A DNA stretch of 5,350 nucleotides, from positions 1-5,350 of the forward strand of contig DNNY01000059.1 in NCBI GenBank assembly GCA_003497765.1, read 5' to 3'. The notes below the pieces were generated by a model, which saw only the letters and a list, made by a program, of their open reading frames with translations, made no database searches and was not told where the DNA came from. Position 1 is the first letter of the stretch. The number at the start of each line of letters is the position of its first letter. The position numbers were made by a program, and so were the translations under genes. This document shows, piece by piece, positions 1 to 5,350 of the stretch. This stretch comes from Oceanospirillaceae bacterium. Its GTDB lineage: Bacteria > Pseudomonadota > Gammaproteobacteria > Pseudomonadales > Balneatricaceae.

Positions 1-1389
1 CCAACGCGTTTAGTTATTGTGCCGCGATCAAATCGTGTGGATACTGAGCAGCTTTTAAATCATCTTTTTGCCACCACGGACCTTGAGCGGACTTATCGAG
101 TTAATCTTAACTTGATAGGCACTGACGGCCTACCGCAAGTAAAGGCCCTGCATACTATTCTGGGTGAATGGCTGCAATTCCGTATGGAAACCGTGCGTAA
201 GCGTTTGCAATATCGATTGGATAAAGTGCTTGATAGGCTGCATTTATTGGAAGGTTTGCTGATTGCCTTTTTAAATATTGATGAGGTGATCGCGATTATT
301 CGTGAAGAGGAAAAGCCAAAGCCAGTGCTTATCCAGCGCTTTGCTCTATCAGAGCGTCAAGCGGAAGCCATCCTTGAATTAAAGTTACGCCATTTGGCCA
401 AACTCGAAGAAATGCGTATTAAAGGCGAACAAGAAGATTTGGCTAAAGAACGCGATGAATTAACCTTGATCTTAGGCTCCAAGGCACGTTTGAAAACGTT
501 AATTAAACGTGAACTAACAACGGATGCGGAAGCCTTTGGTGATGATCGTCGTACGCCTATTGTGCAACGCTCAGAGGCCAAGGCCTTATCGGAAAGGGAT
601 CTGCTTACTTCTGAACCAGTCACCATAGTCCTGTCTAAGCAAGGCTGGGTACGTGCTGCTAAAGGTCATGATGTTGATGCTGAGAATTTGAATTATAAAT
701 CAGGCGACGCTTATTATTTAGCAATCAAAGGGCGTAGCAATCAAAATGTTTCTTTTATTGATGATGCGGGCCGTGCTTATGCTTTAGAGGCTCATACATT
801 GCCCTCTGCTCGTGGCCAAGGGGAGCCACTAAGTGGTCGCTTTAATGCGCCTAGTGGGGTTAATTTTGCCGCTGCCGTTTGCGCCAAGCCAGACCAGTTG
901 TTGTTGATGTGTACAGATGCAGGTTATGGCTTTGTAGCTAAATTTGCTGATCTGTTAACCAAGAACAAAGCGGGTAAGGTGGTAATGAGTGTGCCTAAGG
1001 GTGGCAAAGTGCAAACCCCACAGTTTATAGATCAAGTCGATACGACTTGGTTAGTTGCCGTTAGCAATGAAGGCCGGATGTTGGTGTTTCCACTCCAGGA
1101 TTTACCTCAGTTAGCGCGGGGTAAAGGTAACAAGATTATCAATATATCTGCGGCCCGCGTTGCTAGTCGCGATGAGTTTATGGTATCCGTAGCCTTAGTC
1201 AAAGAAGATGATGAATTACTGGTGCATTCAGGCAAACGTTATCTGCGCCTTAAAGGTACAGATTTAGTCCACTATCGTGGCGAACGTGGCCGCCGGGGTA
1301 ATAAGTTGCCGCGGGGCTTCCAGAAGGTTGATGATTTAGAGGTTGTGGCCAAAGAAGAAGTAGAAGTTGAGGCCATAGTAACTGACTAA
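1..1389 (+). CDS. parC: DNA topoisomerase IV subunit A (ParC), C-terminal 462 residues, 5' truncated by window
   Basis: This is the A subunit of topoisomerase IV, which with ParE decatenates daughter chromosomes and relaxes supercoils in the cytoplasm. The reading frame is open from base 1 ([14 protein letters not shown]) to TAA at 1387-1389, so the gene begins upstream; the ATG at 19 is internal. The visible part starts in the tower/coiled-coil region. Hallmarks are [10 protein letters not shown] (about 60-90), [15 protein letters not shown] (about 250-295), [18 protein letters not shown] (about 360-413) and GDDRR (about 540-554). The C-terminal beta-pinwheel runs from about 613 to 1338, with blade motifs [45 protein letters not shown] and GERGRRG. 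These match ParC rather than GyrA, and no canonical GyrA box (QRRGGKG) is present. The catalytic tyrosine and the quinolone-resistance region lie before the window, so they cannot be assessed. The acidic tail ([11 protein letters not shown]) is typical. No frameshift is visible. Confidence 0.97.
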   Translation, partial: PTRLVIVPRSNRVDTEQLLNHLFATTDLERTYRVNLNLIGTDGLPQVKALHTILGEWLQFRMETVRKRLQYRLDKVLDRLHLLEGLLIAFLNIDEVIAIIREEEKPKPVLIQRFALSERQAEAILELKLRHLAKLEEMRIKGEQEDLAKERDELTLILGSKARLKTLIKRELTTDAEAFGDDRRTPIVQRSEAKALSERDLLTSEPVTIVLSKQGWVRAAKGHDVDAENLNYKSGDAYYLAIKGRSNQNVSFIDDAGRAYALEAHTLPSARGQGEPLSGRFNAPSGVNFAAAVCAKPDQLLLMCTDAGYGFVAKFADLLTKNKAGKVVMSVPKGGKVQTPQFIDQVDTTWLVAVSNEGRMLVFPLQDLPQLARGKGNKIINISAARVASRDEFMVSVALVKEDDELLVHSGKRYLRLKGTDLVHYRGERGRRGNKLPRGFQKVDDLEVVAKEEVEVEAIVTD

Positions 1390-1399
1390 ATTTCTTTTA

Positions 1400-1433
1400 A
1401 GCCGGCTATTAAGAGATCAACTCTTAGCCGGCT
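1400..1433. terminator. Bulged GC-rich hairpin between convergent parC and SMP-like gene, possible bidirectional terminator
   Basis: The arms AGCCGGCT (1400-1407) and AGCCGGCT (1426-1433) pair over 8 bp. A second 5-bp stem, AAGAG (1411-1415) with CTCTT (1421-1425), closes a 5-base loop ATCAA. The left arm carries three unpaired bases (ATT, 1408-1410). The hairpin starts 11 bases after the parC stop and ends 20 bases before the stop of the converging gene, where a shared terminator is expected. Neither flank has a clear U-run: the + side continues GCAACTC, the - side TTAAAAG. It is therefore not a textbook intrinsic terminator and may only stall polymerase or protect 3' ends. Confidence 0.5.
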
Positions 1434-1453
1434 GCAACTCTCAGTAGCAACAT

Positions 1454-3064
1454 TTAAGATGACAAGCTTTTAGAAAAGTGATCGATCTGCATATTCAGTA
1501 GATCTTGGTAGTCATTACTTAAGCGCGTCAAGCTAAAGGAGCCATTGCTAAGTAGTTGGCAATTATCGAGCTGCAAAACCCGTTGTTGTAATTCCGGATG
1601 ATAAGCCACTTGGCGACTAATCATCATATCATCAAGGCGTTCGGCATGAGAAAGTTCGGCAGCCTCATTAATAAGATCAGCTGTATCATCCAAAGGCCCT
1701 GTGTGGACAACGATCTGAATATTTAAACAAGCTCGGCCATCCATAATGCGCTGCTGATTAAAGGCTTTGTATAAACCAAAAAAGAATTGCGCTGCGCAGA
1801 GTGCATTAACACAATGGGTCATATGCTCTTGGGGCTTATCAAAGGTCACCAGAATATCGTGATTGTCTTCCGTTTCAATCGTGCCACCATAAATAGCACA
1901 AACCTGATCCACTAATTTTTGGTAGGCCTTTAACAGGCGATGTTTCTCATCCGCCACCATGGGACCCTGATCACGTGTGTTGACATTAATATATAGCAGG
2001 CTGACTATTGCGTTCTCATCGGCAGCACTAATTTCTGCTCGGAGGGCCTCAGGGGCAGGAGTGTTAGCCAAAGTTGCTGGGGGTGAGTTATCTATACCTG
2101 ATGGATTGATAGCTATAGGGTCTTTGGGGCTGCCAGCATATTGTAAATCTTCCATGGTAACGATAGGTACATAGCGCGTAAATTCTGTATCGACAGGTTG
2201 TTGTAAGCCAATATTTGGACTTAACAATGGGTCACCAATATCACCCAAATCAGGACTATCGGACAATTCTTGAGCCAAGCTATGTAGCTCATGGTCGAAG
2301 CCCTCCTGACCAACCTCTAAGGAGCTGGCTGGCATAACGGGTAAGCCCGTTCCCTGGGGCATATCTAGTTCAAACTGATGCTCCGTTTGCGCCTGTAGCA
2401 TATGGTTCTCATTCACGGAATTAAAACCCAAATTCAAAATACCCCATTCATCTAGGCGTTGGTCATCGAGTGGAGGTGCGCGATCATAGAGCAGAAGCTG
2501 TTCTTGGGCTTCATGTAAGTCTTGCATAGGTTGATATAAGCGCAAGCCGAACCACCAGCCAACTACTAGACTAAGTAAGCCCAGAGCCAAGCAACCAGGC
2601 CATAAAAGCTGAATAAGGGCTTGCCAGCTAGGTTGTAAATTGACCGCAGCAACCTTAACCTGAAGACTGCCTAAAACCAGATCGTTACTACGTATAGTAA
2701 ATTTATCCAGATCTCGGCTACCAAGAAACCCCGCCTTAGCTAACATTTTGTCATCAGCATTATAAATAGCTGCGCCTGTAATAGTGTCACTACTGATAAG
2801 CTCTTGCAAAGATACATTGAGACTAATCAGGTCTTGGCGCAGAATTAATGGTGCGCTTAGCTTAGCTAGCTGGCTGCCCAGCTGCAGTTGCTGGTGTTGT
2901 TGCTGGTGTCCTGCAGCAGTTTGCAAATGCATGTAGGTCATACTGCCAAGCGCTAGCAAGCTAAAAATAAATACCATTAGCGTCAACAGAATGGTTTTTT
3001 GAACCAGGCTGATACGCGATTGCATATGTTGACGTAAAGTACGTGTTCTATTCGGAGTGGTCAC
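1454..3064 (-). CDS. SMP/YtjB (AhpA-like) family membrane protein with HAMP-like segment and C-terminal degenerate class III cyclase-like domain
   Basis: This predicted inner-membrane protein has 536 residues. In order it shows a basic N-terminus, TM1 at about 24-45, an extracytoplasmic stretch at about 46-148 with a Gln/His-rich start (54-61), and TM2 at about 149-174. The segment LQELISSDTITGAAIYNADD (87-106) and the TM-periplasm-TM plan resemble E. coli YtjB/Smp, which also sits divergent from serB; the E. coli protein is much shorter, about 214 aa. Residues about 175-220 look like HAMP (conserved Pro179, then DEWGILNLGFN at 205-215). A low-complexity acidic/proline linker follows (221-350). 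Residues 351-485 resemble a class III nucleotidyl cyclase fold (AYQKLVDQVCAIYGGTIE, ILVTF, VVHTG, INEAAEL), but the metal-binding aspartates are not conserved, so catalysis is doubtful. The start is GTG at 3064, with no evident Shine-Dalgarno; an in-frame TGA lies just upstream at 3076-3074. ATG at 3025 (Met14) is an alternative that keeps both TMs. Family assignment is by similarity of pattern; function is unknown. Confidence 0.8.
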   Translation of the reverse strand: MTTPNRTRTLRQHMQSRISLVQKTILLTLMVFIFSLLALGSMTYMHLQTAAGHQQQHQQLQLGSQLAKLSAPLILRQDLISLNVSLQELISSDTITGAAIYNADDKMLAKAGFLGSRDLDKFTIRSNDLVLGSLQVKVAAVNLQPSWQALIQLLWPGCLALGLLSLVVGWWFGLRLYQPMQDLHEAQEQLLLYDRAPPLDDQRLDEWGILNLGFNSVNENHMLQAQTEHQFELDMPQGTGLPVMPASSLEVGQEGFDHELHSLAQELSDSPDLGDIGDPLLSPNIGLQQPVDTEFTRYVPIVTMEDLQYAGSPKDPIAINPSGIDNSPPATLANTPAPEALRAEISAADENAIVSLLYINVNTRDQGPMVADEKHRLLKAYQKLVDQVCAIYGGTIETEDNHDILVTFDKPQEHMTHCVNALCAAQFFFGLYKAFNQQRIMDGRACLNIQIVVHTGPLDDTADLINEAAELSHAERLDDMMISRQVAYHPELQQRVLQLDNCQLLSNGSFSLTRLSNDYQDLLNMQIDHFSKSLSS

Positions 3065-3097
3065 AATAAATTTTCAAGTTATGGCGCTTCTGCAAGC

Positions 3098-3126
3098 CTC
3101 ACATTTTACACAGGAAGTGGTAAAAT
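3098..3126 (+). promoter_or_regulatory. Candidate sigma70-type promoter for serB
   Basis: A -10-like TAAAAT (3121-3126, 5 of 6 to consensus) lies 17 bases after a weak -35-like CTCACA (3098-3103, 4 of 6). Transcription would begin near 3133, giving a leader of about 83 bases before the serB ATG. An overlapping alternative is TTTACA (3105-3110) with TAATAA (3126-3131), but its 15-base spacing is poor. The region is the only intergenic space upstream of serB, so a promoter must be near; this exact placement is inferred. Confidence 0.35.
3103..3126. repeat. Inverted repeat in the divergent SMP-like/serB promoter region
   Basis: ATTTTAC (3103-3109) and GTAAAAT (3120-3126) are perfect inverted copies around a 10-base spacer, with arm centres 17 bases apart. 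An inner CAC/GTG pair (3109-3111, 3117-3119) extends the symmetry if one base on the right is skipped. The arms coincide with the -10-like elements of the two candidate promoters, so the repeat could be an operator for both genes, or simply two similar -10 boxes facing apart. No known regulator motif is recognised. Confidence 0.4.
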
Positions 3127-3131
3127 AATAA
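3103..3131 (-). promoter_or_regulatory. Candidate promoter for the SMP/YtjB-like gene, overlapping the serB promoter
   Basis: On the minus strand TAAAAT (3108 down to 3103) is 17 bases downstream of TTATTA (3131 down to 3126), a poor -35 (3 of 6). Transcription would start near 3096, about 32 bases before the GTG start. It overlaps the serB promoter candidate almost completely. Weak match; placement is inferred. Confidence 0.25.
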
Positions 3132-3202
3132 GTCATATTTTTAACCGCTATGGCCTTATGCCTTAGGTTTCAATCACTAACCCTGCATATAGTTTGCTAA
3201 TC

Positions 3203-3207
3203 AAGGA
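3203..3207 (+). promoter_or_regulatory. Shine-Dalgarno site of serB
   Basis: AAGGA ends 8 bases before the ATG at 3216, which is good spacing and supports this serB start. Confidence 0.65.
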
Positions 3208-3215
3208 TCATCTTC

Positions 3216-4112
3216 ATGTTTGCCAGCCTTACTTTGTTGCATAAAAATGCTGCTTTCCCTCAGGCAGTTGCCGCCTTAATGATGCAACATGGTCTTAACA
3301 AACAACCTGTGCAGTTAGCGGCAAACCATGATTGTTATGTTTGGCAGTGGGTGTTTGCTGGACCTATACCACAAGCTTTAGCAGATGATATTTCGCAGTT
3401 AATGGCTGCCGATATGCAGCAAGGACAAGCTGACTATATTCTCTATGCCGGTGAGCAGGCACCGGCAATCAAATTAGCTGTATTTGATATGGATTCTACC
3501 TTAATTCAGGCAGAGGTTATGGACGAGCTAGCTTATGAGGCCGGTATAGGGGAGCAGGTAGCAGCCATCACCGCCAGTGCTATGCGGGGTGAAATTGGTT
3601 TTCAAGAGAGTTTTAAGCGTCGCTTGGGCCTGCTGAAAGGGTTTGATTGTAGTGATTTGGAAACCATTTATCAGCGTATCGAATTGATGCCGGGTGCAGA
3701 AAGGCTAATGCGCAATCTTGTTAACCAAGGTGTTTACTGTGTTATTTTATCGGGTGGCTTTAGTTACTTTGCTGACCGCTTTGCTGCCCGTTTGGGCATG
3801 CAGGAAGCCCACTCCAACCCCCTTCAACAAGTTGATAATAAACTCACGGGTGATATTTCGGTACCTATCTTGGATGCTGAACGTAAACTCGAATTATTAA
3901 CGGCAATTAGTACAAATAATAACTGGCAAGTAGCGCAAACTATGGCTGTGGGTGACGGTGCTAATGACCTACCGATGCTTGGTGCTGCCGGTTTAGGTGT
4001 CGCTTTTCATGCCAAACCTCTGGTTATTGAGCAAGCGCCTCACCATGTCAGCCATTTTGGCCTTGATGCTCTACTTTATGTATTGGGTTTGGCTGATAAG
4101 GACTTAATCTAG
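3216..4112 (+). CDS. serB: Phosphoserine phosphatase (SerB)
   Basis: This enzyme hydrolyses O-phospho-L-serine to serine, the last step of serine biosynthesis, in the cytoplasm. It is a HAD-superfamily hydrolase of 298 residues. Motif I is DMDSTL, with nucleophile Asp91 and acid/base Asp93, followed by Glu100. Arg136 sits in FKRRLGLLKG. Motif II is Ser179-Gly-Gly (ILSGGF), motif III is Lys224 (ERKLELL), and motif IV is GDGAND with Asp247, Asn250 and Asp251. Spacing from Asp91 to Glu100, Arg136, Ser179, Lys224 and Asp247 equals that of the structurally studied Methanocaldococcus jannaschii enzyme (D11, E20, R56, S99, K144, D167, as I recall), so an active enzyme is predicted. The N-terminal part of about 85 residues is short; E. 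coli SerB is about 322 aa, and Pseudomonas SerB, with ACT domains, is longer. I see no clear full ACT domain. It is divergent from an SMP-family gene, as in E. coli, and convergent with epmB. Confidence 0.97.
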   Translation: MFASLTLLHKNAAFPQAVAALMMQHGLNKQPVQLAANHDCYVWQWVFAGPIPQALADDISQLMAADMQQGQADYILYAGEQAPAIKLAVFDMDSTLIQAEVMDELAYEAGIGEQVAAITASAMRGEIGFQESFKRRLGLLKGFDCSDLETIYQRIELMPGAERLMRNLVNQGVYCVILSGGFSYFADRFAARLGMQEAHSNPLQQVDNKLTGDISVPILDAERKLELLTAISTNNNWQVAQTMAVGDGANDLPMLGAAGLGVAFHAKPLVIEQAPHHVSHFGLDALLYVLGLADKDLI

Positions 4113-4125
4113 GCCTAGATTTAAG
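4103..4125. repeat. Palindrome overlapping the serB stop codon, in the serB/epmB convergent junction
   Basis: AATCTAGGCCTAGATT (4106-4121) is a perfect 16-base palindrome. CTT (4103-4105) and AAG (4123-4125) extend it if one T (4122) is bulged. It contains the serB TAG (4110-4112) and ends 13 bases before the epmB stop. As RNA it gives an A/U-rich stem of 6 bp with a GGCC loop (about 9 bp with the extension) and no U-run on either strand. A weak bidirectional terminator is possible but unproven. Confidence 0.4.
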
Positions 4126-4137
4126 TACTCAGCATAG

Positions 4138-5190
4138 TTAGATATTAATTAAGGTTTTGTGGGCTTTCCCTGGCTCTTCTTTAACTAGGCGTGGAACCAG
4201 ATAGCCGGGCAATTTGGCTTGTAATTTAAGGATTAATTGCTGTCCCTCCTCAATACCAACAAAGAAATGTTCCGTACCAGCGACATGGTCTGGTAGGTGC
4301 AGATAATAAGGCAATACTTGCGCCTTAAATAAACTCTCACTCAGGTCTATTAAGCTAGCTGCATCATTATTGATGGTATTTAGAAGCACGCTCTGATTGA
4401 GCATAGTAACCCCAGCTTTGTATAGCCGCCCACAGGCTGCACTTACTTCCTGATCAATTTCTTGACTATGGTTACAGTGGATAACCATCACCACTTGCAA
4501 TGGAGAGTTTTGCAGGCGTTGGCACAGGGCTGAGGTAATGCGCGATGGCAGTACTACTGGCAAGCGGCTATGTATTCGTAAGCGCTTTATTTGTGGTAAC
4601 TTCTCAATCTCGTCTAGCAGAGAAAAAAGCATGTTGTTAGTTAATGCCAGAGGGTCACCGCCACTTAAAATAATTTCTTCTAGACTAAGATCTGTAGCTA
4701 AGTGTGCAAGACTTGCTCGCCATTGACTGCGCGAACGTTGTTGTTCGGCGTAAGGATAGTGACGGCGAAAACAGTAACGGCAATTTATAGCACAATGGCC
4801 AGCAGCAATAAGCAAGGCACGACCATGGTATTTATGCACTACGCCAGGTGTGGGATTAAAATCCGCTTCAGCTAAAGGGTCATGGGAAAATTCAGCTGTA
4901 GCAATAGCTTCGGCGGCCTGAGGTAAAACCTGCAAGAGCAATGGGTCTTGGGGATTGCCTGGCTCCATGCGGGCAATAAACGTGGGTGGCACTAAGGTAT
5001 CGAAACCTTGATCGTCAGCCAGCAAATCCCGTATTGCTGCCTCACTAAATTGTAATTGTTGTAGTAGGTGTTTGGGGTCGCGTACACTGTTTGCTAGCTG
5101 CTGGCGCCAATGGTTTTCTTCAGCCCTTTGTTCTGGGCTTAGGATAACTTCAGCGTGAGACTCAACTTGTGCCACAGTTTCAGGTATCAT
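4138..5190 (-). CDS. epmB: EF-P beta-lysylation protein EpmB (lysine 2,3-aminomutase, radical SAM)
   Basis: EpmB (YjeK) converts (S)-alpha-lysine to (R)-beta-lysine, which EpmA attaches to a lysine of elongation factor P. From the ATG at 5190 the protein has 350 residues, near the E. coli length of about 342. The radical-SAM cluster motif is C133-x3-C137-x2-C140 (GHCAINCRYCFRRHYPY). The glycine-rich SAM motif LSGGDPL lies at 175-181, followed by IKRLRIHSRLPVVLPSRIT, then LNQSVLL and PYYLHLPD. The C-terminal LPGYLVPRLVKEEPGKAHKT ends in a lysine before threonine (Lys345), the expected PLP-binding residue. The N-terminal segment up to about residue 95 (HWRQQLANSV, PPTFIARMEPGNPQDPLL) is typical of EpmB and separates it from larger catabolic KamA enzymes. 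A TTG at 5211 would add seven residues, but it has no ribosome binding site, whereas ATG 5190 is preceded by GGAAA. It is divergent from efp, which encodes its pathway's target; epmA is not in the window. Confidence 0.95.
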   Translation of the reverse strand: MIPETVAQVESHAEVILSPEQRAEENHWRQQLANSVRDPKHLLQQLQFSEAAIRDLLADDQGFDTLVPPTFIARMEPGNPQDPLLLQVLPQAAEAIATAEFSHDPLAEADFNPTPGVVHKYHGRALLIAAGHCAINCRYCFRRHYPYAEQQRSRSQWRASLAHLATDLSLEEIILSGGDPLALTNNMLFSLLDEIEKLPQIKRLRIHSRLPVVLPSRITSALCQRLQNSPLQVVMVIHCNHSQEIDQEVSAACGRLYKAGVTMLNQSVLLNTINNDAASLIDLSESLFKAQVLPYYLHLPDHVAGTEHFFVGIEEGQQLILKLQAKLPGYLVPRLVKEEPGKAHKTLINI

Positions 5191-5227
5191 TAGTGTTTTC
5201 CGTTTATACAATTAATTGAGCAACACG
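5191..5227. promoter_or_regulatory. 37-base divergent spacer between epmB and efp
   Basis: Only 37 bases separate the epmB ATG (5190, minus) and the efp ATG (5228, plus). The spacer is A/T-rich and holds the epmB ribosome binding site and, for efp, a weak GAG (5218-5220) 7 bases before its ATG. TATACA (5205-5210) and TATCAT (5185-5190) are -10-like on the plus strand, but I see no convincing -35 at proper spacing. At least one promoter must reach into the neighbouring coding sequence. Confidence 0.35.
5197..5201 (-). promoter_or_regulatory. Probable ribosome binding site deciding the epmB start
   Basis: On the minus strand GGAAA (5201 to 5197) carries a weak GGA core 8 bases before the ATG at 5190. 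The upstream in-frame TTG at 5211 has no such site, and GGAAA would then lie inside the coding region. This favours the ATG start. Confidence 0.45.
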
Positions 5228-5350
5228 ATGGCGAATTATAGCACTAACGAATTCAAGAATGGTCTGAAAGTCATGTTGGAAGGCGACCCATGTTCCATGG
5301 TGGATGTGGAGTTTGTTAAGCCAGGTAAAGGTCAGGCTTTTACCCGGGTA
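5228..5350 (+). CDS. efp: Elongation factor P, N-terminal 41 residues, 3' truncated by window
   Basis: EF-P binds stalled ribosomes between the P and E sites and promotes peptide bond formation at polyproline stretches. The first 41 codons from the ATG at 5228 are visible and the frame is open to the last base. The sequence [20 protein letters not shown], then [13 protein letters not shown], is the EF-P KOW-like domain I with its exposed loop. Lys34 lies at the loop tip in PGKGQAF, the residue beta-lysylated by EpmA with EpmB-made (R)-beta-lysine. This matches the K34 (E. coli) type rather than the Arg32/EarP type, and agrees with epmB lying next door in divergent orientation. Domains II and III lie outside the window. 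The start is supported by alignment with E. coli EF-P (MATYYSNDF), although its ribosome binding site is weak. Confidence 0.96.
   Translation, partial: MANYSTNEFKNGLKVMLEGDPCSMVDVEFVKPGKGQAFTRV

Noticed and set aside
357..626. Open frame of 89 codons on the minus strand inside parC
   Set aside because: It lies entirely antisense to strongly conserved ParC sequence and its Ser/Arg-rich translation resembles no family.
1977..2174. Open frame of 65 codons on the plus strand opposite the SMP-like gene
   Set aside because: It is antisense to the low-complexity linker, has no recognisable domain and no clear ribosome binding site.
3150..3200. Possible 16-codon leader peptide upstream of serB
   Set aside because: It has no Shine-Dalgarno, only one serine codon and no attenuator hairpins after it.
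3718..3900. Open frame of 60 codons in another frame within serB
   Set aside because: It overlaps the conserved SerB catalytic region in a different frame, so it is a by-product of that coding sequence.
4538..4726. Open frame of 62 codons on the plus strand opposite epmB
   Set aside because: It is antisense to conserved radical-SAM sequence and its translation has no family features.
5191..5211. TTG start seven codons upstream for epmB
   Set aside because: No ribosome binding site precedes it, while ATG 5190 has GGAAA at proper spacing and gives a length close to E. coli EpmB.
1..5350. Mobile element, defence system, CRISPR array, tRNA or rRNA
   Set aside because: Nearly all bases are covered by conserved chromosomal genes; no transposase, integrase, terminal repeats, regularly spaced repeats or structured RNA signatures were seen.

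Overview
The window looks like a piece of a gammaproteobacterial chromosome, with five housekeeping or conserved genes and moderately AT-rich codon choice. Visible support comes from the close match to E. coli-type ParC, a SerB next to a divergent SMP/YtjB (AhpA-like) membrane protein, and an EF-P with the K34 context (PGKGQAF) served by EpmB. A neighbourhood of parC, an SMP/YtjB-like gene and serB is also what I recall from Pseudomonas-like genomes. A non-enteric gammaproteobacterium is therefore plausible, but the genus cannot be fixed from this sequence.

Layout, left to right. Bases 1-1389 (+) are the 3' part of parC (topoisomerase IV subunit A), whose start lies outside the window. Bases 1390-1453 form a short convergent gap with a GC-rich bulged hairpin. 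Bases 1454-3064 (-) encode a 536-aa membrane protein: SMP/YtjB-like N-terminal sensor half, HAMP-like segment, long acidic/proline linker and a C-terminal domain resembling a class III nucleotidyl cyclase with lost catalytic residues. Bases 3065-3215 are a divergent intergenic region with candidate back-to-back promoters built on an inverted repeat. Bases 3216-4112 (+) are serB (phosphoserine phosphatase). Bases 4113-4137 are a 25-base convergent gap; a palindrome overlaps the serB stop. Bases 4138-5190 (-) are epmB (EF-P lysine 2,3-aminomutase). After a 37-base divergent gap, efp (elongation factor P) starts at 5228 (+) and runs off the window.

The genes alternate strand (+ - + - +), so none can share a simple co-directional operon with its neighbour inside the window. 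The clearest functional link is epmB/efp: the radical-SAM mutase makes (R)-beta-lysine for modification of EF-P Lys34, and both enzyme and target lysine are visible here. The ligase gene epmA is not in the window. serB completes serine biosynthesis and its pairing with an SMP-family gene is conserved, but the function of that membrane protein is unknown.

I found no mobile element, CRISPR array, tRNA or rRNA, and no defence system. The most interesting item is the predicted pseudo-cyclase fused to the SMP/YtjB-like membrane protein.
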